8,162 nt of DNA from Actinomycetota bacterium (GCA_028715585.1 JAQURN010000049.1:1-8162), one strand, 5' to 3'. Shown: positions 1-6,433, counted from the stretch's first letter. Translations and numbers: made by a program. Notes: generated by a model not told the origin, from the letters alone.

Positions 1-1385
1 CAGCCGAGGAGATGATTACCGCCCTTGCTTCGTGGGCGTCCCCTTCCTACCGTGATTTGGGCGCAATCTTTTATCAGATTCAAACCAAGTTCAGGGATGA
101 GATTCGTCCACGTTTCGGTTTGCTCAGAGCTAGAGAGTTCAGGATGAAGGACGCTTATAGCTTTCACGTGGATGAGCAAGACCTCGATATCACTTACGAA
201 AAGATGAATGACGCATACTCGAGGATTGCCAAAAGATGCTCACTGGACGTCAAGATTGTCGAAGCGCCTACCGGTTTGATTGGTGGGGATGTCTCGCATG
301 AGTTCATGGTGGTGTCCGATGTTGGAGAGGATGGGATTGTCTACTGTAGCGAATGTGGCTATGGGGCGGACCAGGAACTCGAGTCCCATAAGCCCCCCTC
401 CCAGATTGGTTCGTCTTCCTCTTTTCCTCTTTCAGAAGTTCTCACGAAAGGTTTGACCTCTATAGAGGAAGTGGCAAGTTTTTTGGAGGTCGAGGCTTCG
501 AGGGTGATAAAGTGCGTTCTTTATGTGGTTAGCGGAAAGCCTCTTGCTGTCTTCGTTCCTGGCTACAGGGAGGTGTCGGACGCCAAGTTAGCGAGGATAC
601 TTGGAACCGCCGATTACCATGGGCTTCGCGAAGATGAACGCGAGCTCTTCCCGACTCTGACTCCTGGATTTACTGGGCCAGTTGGCCTCAAGGGGGTTGA
701 GATTATTTTTGACAAAGAGCTCGTGGGAGCCAAAGGGATGGTGTGTGGAGCTAATCGCGAGGATTACCATCTTTATGGAGTGGAGGAGGGGAGAGACTTC
801 GAGGCGAAACCCGCGTTCGATGTCGCTTCTCCCGTGGAGGGAGACCTCTGTATAAAATGTGGTTCGCCTCTTAGGCTTGCTAGGGGAATAGAGATGGGGC
901 ATATATTCAAGCTCGGCAAGAAGTATTCGGAGCCGATGAAAGCCACCTTTACCGCGAAGAATGGTGAGGTGAAGCCGATTGTGATGGGGACATATGGGCT
1001 TGGAACGACTAGAATGCTTGCCGCCGTGGTAGAGCAACACCATGATGGCGATGGGATAAAGTGGCCTAAAGCTGTAGCTCCTCTGGAGGTGGAGCTAGTT
1101 GTGGTCAATCCACAAGCTCCAGCGCAAGCCGAAGCCGCGTCCAGGCTTCTAGGCTCTTTCGAGCGTAGCGGTCTCGAGGTGCTCTTAGATGACAGGGAGG
1201 TCAGTCCCGGGGTGAAGTTCTTTGATGCCGATCTTGTTGGGCTTCCTTTGCAGATGATAATTGGAAAAAATACCGAACGCCAAAATACCGTAGATTTCAA
1301 GTTGAGGTTTAGCGGAGACAAGATGACTGTTTCCATTGATTCCTCACTGGAGAGCGCTCACAATATTTTGCGAGGACTTCCTTGA
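1..1385 (+). CDS. proS: Prolyl-tRNA synthetase, bacterial type with editing insertion (5' end outside the window)
   Basis: This enzyme charges tRNA-Pro with proline in the cytosol. The frame is open from the left edge (first full codon at base 3), so the ATG at base 12 is internal; compared with the roughly 570-residue E. coli enzyme, about 110 N-terminal residues are missing. Numbering from that internal Met, the class II motif 2 loop is at residues 28-50 (FRDEIRPRFGLLRAREF, then MKDAYSFH). A YbaK-like editing insertion spans roughly 140-270. Motif 3 is at 326-341 (GTYGLGTTR, then VEQHH). The C-terminal anticodon-binding domain carries LDDREVSPGVKF near 392-403. CxxC pairs at C112/C115 and C280/C283 flank the editing insertion, as in many bacterial ProRS, and could bind a metal. 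The PIP synthase gene begins 16 bases after the stop, so the two are probably co-transcribed. The family assignment is very secure. Confidence 0.97.
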   Translation, partial: AEEMITALASWASPSYRDLGAIFYQIQTKFRDEIRPRFGLLRAREFRMKDAYSFHVDEQDLDITYEKMNDAYSRIAKRCSLDVKIVEAPTGLIGGDVSHEFMVVSDVGEDGIVYCSECGYGADQELESHKPPSQIGSSSSFPLSEVLTKGLTSIEEVASFLEVEASRVIKCVLYVVSGKPLAVFVPGYREVSDAKLARILGTADYHGLREDERELFPTLTPGFTGPVGLKGVEIIFDKELVGAKGMVCGANREDYHLYGVEEGRDFEAKPAFDVASPVEGDLCIKCGSPLRLARGIEMGHIFKLGKKYSEPMKATFTAKNGEVKPIVMGTYGLGTTRMLAAVVEQHHDGDGIKWPKAVAPLEVELVVVNPQAPAQAEAASRLLGSFERSGLEVLLDDREVSPGVKFFDADLVGLPLQMIIGKNTERQNTVDFKLRFSGDKMTVSIDSSLESAHNILRGLP

Positions 1386-1401
1386 GCCACGCGGGAGTGT
1401 T

Positions 1402-2106
1402 ATGAACGAGAACCAGGAAAAAAATTTCAAGGAGCAAAACTTGCCTGCCGAAGACACTACTGGCTCTAATCGTCCCTCTTACGTGGAAACTCCCGAGACG
1501 GAGAGGGGTGAGAGAATCGATGAGGCGCTGAGGTGGTTTGCCGATTTCGCTTTCAGCCCAATCATATGGATTTTTTCAAAGCTCAGGATGTCCCCGAATA
1601 TGGTAACCCTGATGGGGGTTGCGATTGCCATGCTTTCCGCTTTTCTCATTTCCATCGAGAAAATCCCGCTCGCTGCCGTTTTTTTTGCCCTCTCGGGGAT
1701 TCTTGATTTGATTGATGGTTTCATGGCGAAAAAGCTCGGCAAGGTTACTCCTTTCGGGTCCTTCTTGGATTCCTTTTCAGACCGTCTCAGTGACTGTGTA
1801 ATTTTCATTGGTCTTTTCATTTATTACGTGAGGCTCGCCGATGGCATTTTTGCCGGTGTCGCGCTTTGCCTCCTCGTTCTTTCCTTTCTCACAAGTTATA
1901 GTCGCTCGAAAGCCGAGGCGCTTGGCGTCAAGGGGAAAGCAGGGCTCATGGCGAGGGGTCCTCGGCTGCTTTTACTGGGTGCGGCTCTTTTCTTCAATGG
2001 CTTCAGCCCTTGGGTTCTCAAAGGCACCATGGCGCTCCTTGCCGCTCTAACGCTCGAGACCCTCGTAGAAAGAATTTTCTCTGTATGGAGGGCACTGGAA
2101 ACGTGA
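1402..2106 (+). CDS. pgsA: Phosphatidylinositol phosphate synthase-like CDP-alcohol phosphatidyltransferase
   Basis: This integral membrane enzyme is predicted to transfer the diacylglycerol phosphate of CDP-diacylglycerol to myo-inositol 3-phosphate, giving PIP, the precursor of PI and PIMs. The 234-residue product carries the family signature at 102-127: D102, D105-G106, A109-K110, G119, D123, D127. Lysine replaces the usual arginine in the 'AR' pair. Several membrane helices follow residue 50. The downstream YSRSKAEA (166-173) and ARGPRL (184-189) match the position of the inositol-phosphate-binding basic cluster in mycobacterial PgsA1 (YIKARAEA and ERPERL, from memory). The first 45 residues are polar and probably a non-conserved extension. 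The ATG at 1402 was chosen because GGGAG lies at 1393-1397; an in-frame ATG at 1336 would overlap proS by 50 bases and add no conserved sequence. Phosphatidylglycerophosphate synthase is the main alternative, but the PatA/PimA neighbours favour PIP. Confidence 0.87.
   Translation: MNENQEKNFKEQNLPAEDTTGSNRPSYVETPETERGERIDEALRWFADFAFSPIIWIFSKLRMSPNMVTLMGVAIAMLSAFLISIEKIPLAAVFFALSGILDLIDGFMAKKLGKVTPFGSFLDSFSDRLSDCVIFIGLFIYYVRLADGIFAGVALCLLVLSFLTSYSRSKAEALGVKGKAGLMARGPRLLLLGAALFFNGFSPWVLKGTMALLAALTLETLVERIFSVWRALET
2087..2091 (+). promoter_or_regulatory. Ribosome binding site that fixes the GTG start of the acyltransferase
   Basis: A GGAGG core (extended by one G) lies inside the last codons of the PIP synthase gene, 11 bases before the GTG at 2103. 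The ATG at 2085 sits just in front of this site and so could not use it. Together with the GTGA overlap this argues for translational coupling of the two genes. Confidence 0.7.
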
Positions 2107-2969
2107 TTAAGTATCGCCTCTTTTGGCTCGGGAACATCCTGGCAAAGTTTCTTCCCATGAGACTCGCGACGCTCATAGTGCACTGTGGCGCATGGCTTTA
2201 TTACGCATTCTTTCCCAGTAAGAGAAGGGTAGTCACTGAGAATTTGAAGGTTGTAATGGGAAGTGAAGCAGATAGGCGCGAGGTAAGAAAAGCGTTCAAG
2301 AGCTATTCCGAATACTGGCGTGATTTTCTCATGCTTCCACAGATGCCGCGAGAGGAAATTCTCGCCAGGCTTGAGGTTATGAATGCCGAAAAGCTCGAAG
2401 AAGCGGTTGCCCGAGGCGAGGGGGCGATTGTAGCGCTTCCACATTTTGGTTCCTGGGAGGCGGGCGCGGTTTATCTTTCGAACCTAGGCACGTTTTCCAG
2501 TGTTGCTGAGGTAATCACTCCTCCCATTCTCTTCGAATTCTTCTGTGACTTACGCAAAAACCTTGGCATCAATATCTTTCCTTATGATGAAAACGCGGAA
2601 ACTAGAACCAAGCTTCTCGAAGCTTTGCGCGATGGCCATATCATCGCGCTTTTGTGTGACAGAGACCTCAAGGGAACTGGTGTAGAGGTGAACTTCTTTT
2701 CCAAAAAAGCCACCCTTCCTCCCGGAGCCGCCTCTCTTGCGCTCAAGAGTGGTTCCCCTATTTTTTGCGCCTGCGTGTTCAACAGGGAGGACGGAACTTG
2801 GCTCGGAAAATTTACAGAGCCTATATATCCAGAGCATTTCGAGCCGAGTGACGAGGTTATTGCCAACATCATGCAACTTGTTGCCGGAAGGATAGAATCA
2901 CTGATAGCCGAAAACCCTAGCCAATGGCATATGTTCTTATCTCCCTGGTCAAACCTTCCTGCTAGCTGA
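2103..2969 (+). CDS. patA: PatA/LpxL-family acyltransferase, probably phosphatidylinositol mannoside acyltransferase
   Basis: The 288-residue product belongs to the lysophospholipid acyltransferase family that includes LpxL and actinobacterial PatA. PatA transfers palmitate from acyl-CoA to the mannose of PIM1/PIM2 at the inner membrane. An N-terminal hydrophobic, membrane-associating region (about residues 5-35) precedes the catalytic HX4E motif, H114 to E119 (HFGSWE). Downstream, CDRDLKGTGVEVNFF and the following proline/glycine-rich segment match the family's acceptor and acyl-binding region. The GTG at 2103 is preferred over ATGs at 2010 and 2085 because it overlaps the PIP synthase stop as GTGA and has GGAGG at 2087-2091, 11 bases upstream. 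The position directly after a PIP synthase gene copies the mycobacterial order pgsA1-patA, which is the main reason for choosing PatA over a lipid A acyltransferase. The 3' end overlaps the convergent hydrolase-like gene by 8 bases. Confidence 0.85.
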   Translation: MIKYRLFWLGNILAKFLPMRLATLIVHCGAWLYYAFFPSKRRVVTENLKVVMGSEADRREVRKAFKSYSEYWRDFLMLPQMPREEILARLEVMNAEKLEEAVARGEGAIVALPHFGSWEAGAVYLSNLGTFSSVAEVITPPILFEFFCDLRKNLGINIFPYDENAETRTKLLEALRDGHIIALLCDRDLKGTGVEVNFFSKKATLPPGAASLALKSGSPIFCACVFNREDGTWLGKFTEPIYPEHFEPSDEVIANIMQLVAGRIESLIAENPSQWHMFLSPWSNLPAS

Positions 2970-4062
2970 GAAAGGACGTGAGTTTTTCTAACGCGGAAGG
3001 GCTTTTGATTATGGAAGCGTGGTTTGCATCCACGAATTCGACCTGATCCGCGCCTACGTAAAAGGCAAAGTGGGAGATATCCTCAGGGTCGTTGAACCAA
3101 GTTTTAGAGGTTGATAGCACTAGTAGTTGCCCTCGTTTTTTGGGTTCCGTGGTCTCCATTTCCTCCAGGAGCTTTTTTAGAGAGATGCGTTTTCCATTGC
3201 GCCCCCTTGCCGGGGGCAACAGCGCCGATTTGACAATTTCTATCCCCTTGACTTCCCTTGTGGCATTTGCCGTTGGGTTGCCGCAAGTATCCAGGGCTAT
3301 TGGGTCTATCGCGACAGCCGTTTCCACCTTTTCCATTTTCTCGAGTGCGTCGATGGCAAGAAGACCTCCAAAGCCGTAGCCTACTACCGCGAGGCTAACC
3401 CCTTGGCAGCGGGAGGCAAGCTCTTGGGCGGCTTTTTCTATGAGCGATGTCATCTGGGGGTCTTGTGCGTTTCTTGGATTTTCTCCATGTCCATCCAGGT
3501 CGAAGAGCATAACGGCATATCTCCTATTTACAAGGTATCTTCCCAATCCGAGCATCTGCTTCTTCGAGCCCCCATATTCGTGCAGCAAGAGAACGCCGCC
3601 GAGCCTTTCTTTCCCAGGCTCGGGCTCGAGGTAGAGAGAGGGCACTTTCGACTCTTCTACGAGGAACTCGAATGATTCTGCGTTCGTAAGTGGCAAATCG
3701 AACCTTAGATTTCTTCCCCCCGCGGTGGCGGAAAGGCGCTTGTAGCTATTCCTGAAAGCAAATGAGGAAATGAGCAATTGCAAGAGGATAGCTGCTACCA
3801 ATCCTCCTGCCAGAAGCAGAAGAGTTTCGACCCCCTCCACATCGGGGTAAGCAAAATGTCCAGGTCTCCAGAAGTAGATTGCGCAAGATATGGCTATTAA
3901 GAAAAGGCCAAGGAGAAAGCTTACTCTTCCTTTATCGGGGTAGCCGGTAATTGAAATGCCGTTGAGCTTTTTCGTACAGACGATTATCTGAAGTATGCCG
4001 AAGAAAACCCCCAGAAAAAGCAAGAACATTCCCAAGATATCTCCTCGCCAGCCTAGCATCAT
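2962..4062 (-). CDS. Membrane-anchored alpha/beta-hydrolase-like protein with a glycine in place of the nucleophile
   Basis: The 366-residue product has three predicted N-terminal membrane helices (about 9-28, 47-64 and 80-100), then an alpha/beta-hydrolase-like domain from about 125 to the end. Visible fold landmarks are the oxyanion-loop-like LLLHEYGG (158-165), a strand and turn FDLDGHGEN (187-195), the nucleophile elbow VVGYGFGG (226-233) and a terminal histidine in DANHAS (345-350). The elbow should read GxSxG; here the central residue is Gly230 (codon GGC at 3375-3373), so classical serine-hydrolase activity is unlikely. The start is the first of two tandem ATGs; it overlaps the PAP2 stop as ATGA. 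A longer reading from 4161 would lie inside the PAP2 gene. The pair is probably one operon. The substrate is unknown; it may be a binding or scaffold protein, or may use another residue. Confidence 0.8.
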   Translation of the reverse strand: MMLGWRGDILGMFLLFLGVFFGILQIIVCTKKLNGISITGYPDKGRVSFLLGLFLIAISCAIYFWRPGHFAYPDVEGVETLLLLAGGLVAAILLQLLISSFAFRNSYKRLSATAGGRNLRFDLPLTNAESFEFLVEESKVPSLYLEPEPGKERLGGVLLLHEYGGSKKQMLGLGRYLVNRRYAVMLFDLDGHGENPRNAQDPQMTSLIEKAAQELASRCQGVSLAVVGYGFGGLLAIDALEKMEKVETAVAIDPIALDTCGNPTANATREVKGIEIVKSALLPPARGRNGKRISLKKLLEEMETTEPKKRGQLLVLSTSKTWFNDPEDISHFAFYVGADQVEFVDANHASIIKSPSALEKLTSFLS

Positions 4063-4682
4063 CCACCCCCGTTGTTTTCTTTCGGCGCCAGCAAAAGCCG
4101 ATACCAGGCGGACAGAAGGAGGCTGGAGACATGCCTGAGTAGGGGTGAGATAAGCCTGCACAAAAAAGCGCAGGCGAGTGCGAGGAGCGCTCCAGAAAGG
4201 ATGTCGAGAGGGTAATGCACACCAACCGCGACGCGGCAGAAACCAAGGTAAAGCGAGGCAAAAACCATAGCTAATCCTAATTTCCTTTTGTGAAATATGG
4301 TGGAGAAGGAAAGCGCAAAGACCAGGGTCGCGGCGTTGGAAGGATAGCTGGAATCCGTGTTGTGGTAGAAGATGGTCTCAGCTCCAAGGGAAGTAAATGG
4401 TCTTGGCCTGAAAAACGAGGCATTGAGGAAACTCATGAGAATTGTCGATATGATTACCGCGGCTAAGGCAAAGATTAAACAATCGAATGCAATTTCTCTC
4501 TCCTTGTGGTTTCGAGCCGAGAGAACGAGGCAAATGATGGTTATGGTAAGCAGAGCTGGGATTATGTGGTCGTCCGCCCCAACTCGAAGGACAAAATCTA
4601 ATACCGGGGATTTGGCGGCGAGGGAATTTATCGCCCTGAAAATAGCGTGGTCGGCTTCTATTAGAAACTCTACCAATCCCAT
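4059..4682 (-). CDS. PAP2-fold membrane phosphatase-like protein with degenerate catalytic motifs
   Basis: The 207-residue product has the layout of PAP2 (type 2 phosphatidic acid phosphatase, BcrC-like) membrane proteins, with helices near 37-56, 63-83, 117-130, 135-155 and 158-178. Family members remove phosphate from lipid phosphates or prenyl pyrophosphates. Motif C1 (K-x6-RP) appears as N87 to R94-P95, so the lysine is lost. Motif C2 (normally PSGH or PSNH) is P114-S115-N116-A117-A118, without histidine. Motif C3 keeps R150, the nucleophile-type H156 and D160 (CRVAVGVHYPLD), with Cys149 where Ser is usual. The C-terminal tail is short and polar. It shares a start/stop overlap with the hydrolase-like gene downstream and is divergent from pimA. 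The place in a PIM locus makes PIP or another lipid phosphate a tempting substrate, but the missing residues leave activity doubtful. The start has a weak AAGGGA upstream. Confidence 0.83.
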   Translation of the reverse strand: MGLVEFLIEADHAIFRAINSLAAKSPVLDFVLRVGADDHIIPALLTITIICLVLSARNHKEREIAFDCLIFALAAVIISTILMSFLNASFFRPRPFTSLGAETIFYHNTDSSYPSNAATLVFALSFSTIFHKRKLGLAMVFASLYLGFCRVAVGVHYPLDILSGALLALACAFLCRLISPLLRHVSSLLLSAWYRLLLAPKENNGGG

Positions 4683-4717
4683 TTCACCATTCCCTTGCTA
4701 GCAAAATCCTCGAGCGT

Positions 4718-4746
4718 ATCCTAACATTCGCAAGTAGAGGTGTTCA
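4718..4746 (-). promoter_or_regulatory. Candidate sigma-70-type promoter for the PAP2/hydrolase operon
   Basis: Read on the minus strand, TGAACA (4746-4741) is followed after 17 bases by TAGGAT (4723-4718), which is preceded by an extended -10 TG (TGT then TAGGAT). Predicted transcription would start near 4711, about 28 bases before the PAP2 ATG. The match is by eye and four of six bases fit the -35 consensus. Confidence 0.4.
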
Positions 4747-4770
4747 GAGCTTATGGTTTTTCTTTATTAT
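4743..4770 (+). promoter_or_regulatory. Candidate promoter for the PimA-like gene
   Basis: TTCAGA (4743-4748) and TATTAT (4765-4770) are separated by 16 bases, within an AT-rich patch in otherwise GC-balanced DNA. A transcript would start near 4777, giving a very short leader before the ATG at 4794. The -35 overlaps the -35 of the divergent promoter for the PAP2 gene. GGTGGG at 4785-4790 is the only Shine-Dalgarno-like sequence and is close to the start. Confidence 0.38.
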
Positions 4771-4793
4771 AGAGATTTACTTTTGGTGGGCTT

Positions 4794-5912
4794 ATGAAGA
4801 TTGCGATTGTTTCTCCTTACTCATGGGCATATCCCGGTGGCGTTAACAGCCATGTCCGCGGGCTCGCCTCTGAGATGCAGAGGCGTGGACATGAAATCAC
4901 CGTGATTGCGCCAGAATTGAGCGGTGAAATTCCTATGGTCTCCACAGTGGATGCCGGCCGCTCTGTTCCCATCCCCGCTAATGGTTCTATTGCCCACATC
5001 GCCCTTTCGCCTGCTGCGGGGAAGCTCGTCAGGAAAGTGGTGAGAGAATCGTCTTTCGAGATATTGCACGTGCATGAACCGTTTGTTCCACTCCTCTGTC
5101 GAACTGCCGTTCTGGCTGCCACCTGTGGGGTAGTGGCTACTTTCCACGCGGCTGGGAGCAAGAGGTCTTTTCCGCGGCTTTTAGCCCGAGCGACTTCTGC
5201 CTCTGTGTTTAAGAAAATTGATGGGCTGATTGCGGTATCCCCTTCGGCAAAATCCACGGCTATGAGCACCTTTGGTGGGGATTACAAATTGATACCGAAT
5301 GGAGTGGATACGAAGCTATTTTGTCGGGAGGGCACACATGCTTCCTTGGCTTCCCCCGGCGATAGCGTCATTCTCTTCGTTGGAAGGGATGAACCAAGAA
5401 AAGGGCTTGGGGTATTGCTTCGCGCGTTCGAATTACTCCTAGACGAGATTCCCCACGCGAAGCTTGCCCTGGTGGGTCCTGGGCTTTCCCGTCCTCGCGT
5501 TCTGGGGAGTTTGCCCCCGCGTGTCAGGGACGGCTTGATTTGCGTGGGGGAAGTAGGCTCGGATGAGCTTCCAACCTACTACCGCGCGGCGGATATTTTT
5601 TGCGCTCCTTCCATTGCCTCGGAGAGTTTTGGCATTATCCTCGTAGAGGCTATGGCTTGCGGAACCCCTGTAATCGCGTCCGACATCCCTGGATATAGGT
5701 ACGTGGTAGAGGTTGCCGGAGGCGGGTTTCTTTTCCCTCCCGGCAACGCGGAGGAACTTGCCGCTACCCTCGCCAGGCTTCTAACTGACGAAGATGCGCG
5801 GAAGAGGGTTACCGCGAGCGCTCTAGAGGGAGTTGGACGTTTTTCCTGGGAGAGAGTTGGCGAAGAGATAGAGAAATGCTACCTCGAGGTTCTGACACGA
5901 GGGCAACAGTAG
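4794..5912 (+). CDS. pimA: PimA-like GT4 glycosyltransferase (phosphatidylinositol alpha-mannosyltransferase)
   Basis: The predicted reaction is transfer of mannose from GDP-mannose to PI on the cytosolic face of the membrane, the committed step of PIM synthesis. The 372-residue protein has the two Rossmann domains of GT-B enzymes. The N-terminal domain carries PYSWAYPGGVNSHV (8-21), with the glycine pair G15-G16, and the acceptor-side HVHEPFVP (92-99) and ATFHAA (115-120), where H118 sits at the residue number of the key PimA histidine. The C-terminal domain carries GRDEPRKG (197-204; donor-phosphate-binding R198 and K203) and the EX7E motif E277 to E285 (ESFGIILVE). These strings closely parallel mycobacterial PimA from memory, and length is close to the family's 375-390. 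It is separated from the PIP synthase and acyltransferase genes by the inverted PAP2/hydrolase pair. A different hexose or acceptor cannot be excluded. Confidence 0.88.
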   Translation: MKIAIVSPYSWAYPGGVNSHVRGLASEMQRRGHEITVIAPELSGEIPMVSTVDAGRSVPIPANGSIAHIALSPAAGKLVRKVVRESSFEILHVHEPFVPLLCRTAVLAATCGVVATFHAAGSKRSFPRLLARATSASVFKKIDGLIAVSPSAKSTAMSTFGGDYKLIPNGVDTKLFCREGTHASLASPGDSVILFVGRDEPRKGLGVLLRAFELLLDEIPHAKLALVGPGLSRPRVLGSLPPRVRDGLICVGEVGSDELPTYYRAADIFCAPSIASESFGIILVEAMACGTPVIASDIPGYRYVVEVAGGGFLFPPGNAEELAATLARLLTDEDARKRVTASALEGVGRFSWERVGEEIEKCYLEVLTRGQQ

Positions 5913-5913
5913 T

Positions 5914-6303
5914 TCAAGTTCCTTTGGGCTTTGATAGGAAGTCGAGCGTTTTTCTAAAGATTCCCCTACGGGGCTTGCCGCGTCGAGCTCTTGTCTTTGA
6001 TTTTCGCCTGGTTGCCTTTTTTCTCGAGGGGTGTCCTTTGGTTTCTTCTTCTCCTACCATGATTGCGTGCGCGTCCGAAGGAGGGGGACCCACGCGCTTC
6101 CTAGGTGAGATTCCACCAGCTTGCGCGCCTCCCGCGTCCAGGAAACCAAACCCCTCCAGGTTTTTTTGTCCTTCTGCCGGCGGAGTTTTTCTGAGCTCTT
6201 CTTCAGCTTTTAGCTTTTCTTCTGGCTCCAGGACGTATTTGCACTTAATGCAGTAGATACTCTTTTTGGGATTCATGAATCCACAACGAGGGCATTCTTT
6301 CAT
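5914..6303 (-). CDS. Small zinc-ribbon protein with a strongly basic C-terminal tail
   Basis: The 129-residue product is not assignable to a named family. It begins with a zinc ribbon, C4-x2-C7 and C18-x2-C21 (CPRCGFMNP then YCIKC), which should bind one zinc ion. A charged helix (about 25-42) and a Gly/Ala/Pro-rich linker (about 43-85) follow, then a tail from about 90 onward packed with Arg and Lys (KKATRRKSKTRARRGKPRRG) that suggests nucleic acid, ribosome or acidic phospholipid binding. No membrane helix is seen. The start has GGAAGAGA about 9 bases upstream. Its stop lies one base beyond the pimA stop in the tail-to-tail orientation, leaving no room for a terminator between them. It is divergent from the IMPase-family gene. 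A plus-strand frame across the same DNA lacks domain features, so the minus-strand reading is preferred. Confidence 0.75.
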   Translation of the reverse strand: MKECPRCGFMNPKKSIYCIKCKYVLEPEEKLKAEEELRKTPPAEGQKNLEGFGFLDAGGAQAGGISPRKRVGPPPSDAHAIMVGEEETKGHPSRKKATRRKSKTRARRGKPRRGIFRKTLDFLSKPKGT

Positions 6304-6349
6304 TTTTTATCTCTTCCGCGAATAATTTTTCTTGCCGCTCCTCGCAAAT

Positions 6350-6355
6350 ATTATA
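6350..6355 (-). promoter_or_regulatory. Candidate -10 element for the zinc-ribbon gene
   Basis: The minus strand reads a perfect TATAAT here, about 47 bases upstream of the ATG at 6303. No good -35 box is visible at 16-18 bases spacing (CACCCA or similar), so this is a partial match only. Confidence 0.35.
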
Positions 6356-6385
6356 TGCCTTTCCCGTCGGCTTGGGTGTTTATTT

Positions 6386-6391
6386 TATACT
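6386..6391 (+). promoter_or_regulatory. Candidate -10 element for the IMPase-family gene
   Basis: TATACT in the AT-rich patch TATTTTATACT would place a transcription start near 6398 and give a leader of about 48 bases to the GTG at 6446. No convincing -35 was found. The intergenic region 6304-6445 thus probably holds two divergent promoters; nothing else was recognised in it. Confidence 0.27.
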
Positions 6392-6433
6392 TGCGTTGCA
6401 CTTGCTTTGTTTCGAGAAGCACGAGGTTTCGGT

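Noticed and set aside
588..1336. Two long minus-strand open frames across proS (588-1043 and 773-1336)
   Set aside because: They lie wholly antisense to a well-recognised ProRS, show no domain strings and have low-complexity Ser-rich translations typical of reverse-frame shadows.
1336..1401. Longer start for the PIP synthase at 1336
   Set aside because: It overlaps proS by 50 bases, lacks a Shine-Dalgarno sequence and adds 22 residues without conservation; the ATG at 1402 has GGGAG upstream.
2010..2102. Longer starts for the acyltransferase at 2010 and 2085
   Set aside because: Both translate the tail of the PIP synthase gene in another frame; the GTG at 2103 has the GGAGG site and the typical 4-base stop/start overlap.
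4063..4161. N-terminal extension of the hydrolase-like protein to 4161
   Set aside because: The extension overlaps the end of the PAP2 gene by about 100 bases and has no domain signal; ATGA coupling at 4062 explains the start.
3932..4261. Minus-strand frame 3932-4261
   Set aside because: It is a shadow of the PAP2 and hydrolase-like genes in a third frame, without recognisable motifs.
4766..4771. Perfect minus-strand TATAAT in the pimA/PAP2 gap
   Set aside because: It has no acceptable -35, which would have to lie at the pimA start codon; it is better explained as the reverse of the AT-rich -10 of pimA.
5876..6256. Plus-strand frame overlapping the zinc-ribbon gene
   Set aside because: It has no ribosome binding site, starts inside pimA and translates to Ser/Pro/Phe-rich sequence; the minus-strand reading has CxxC pairs, a ribosome binding site and a TATAAT.
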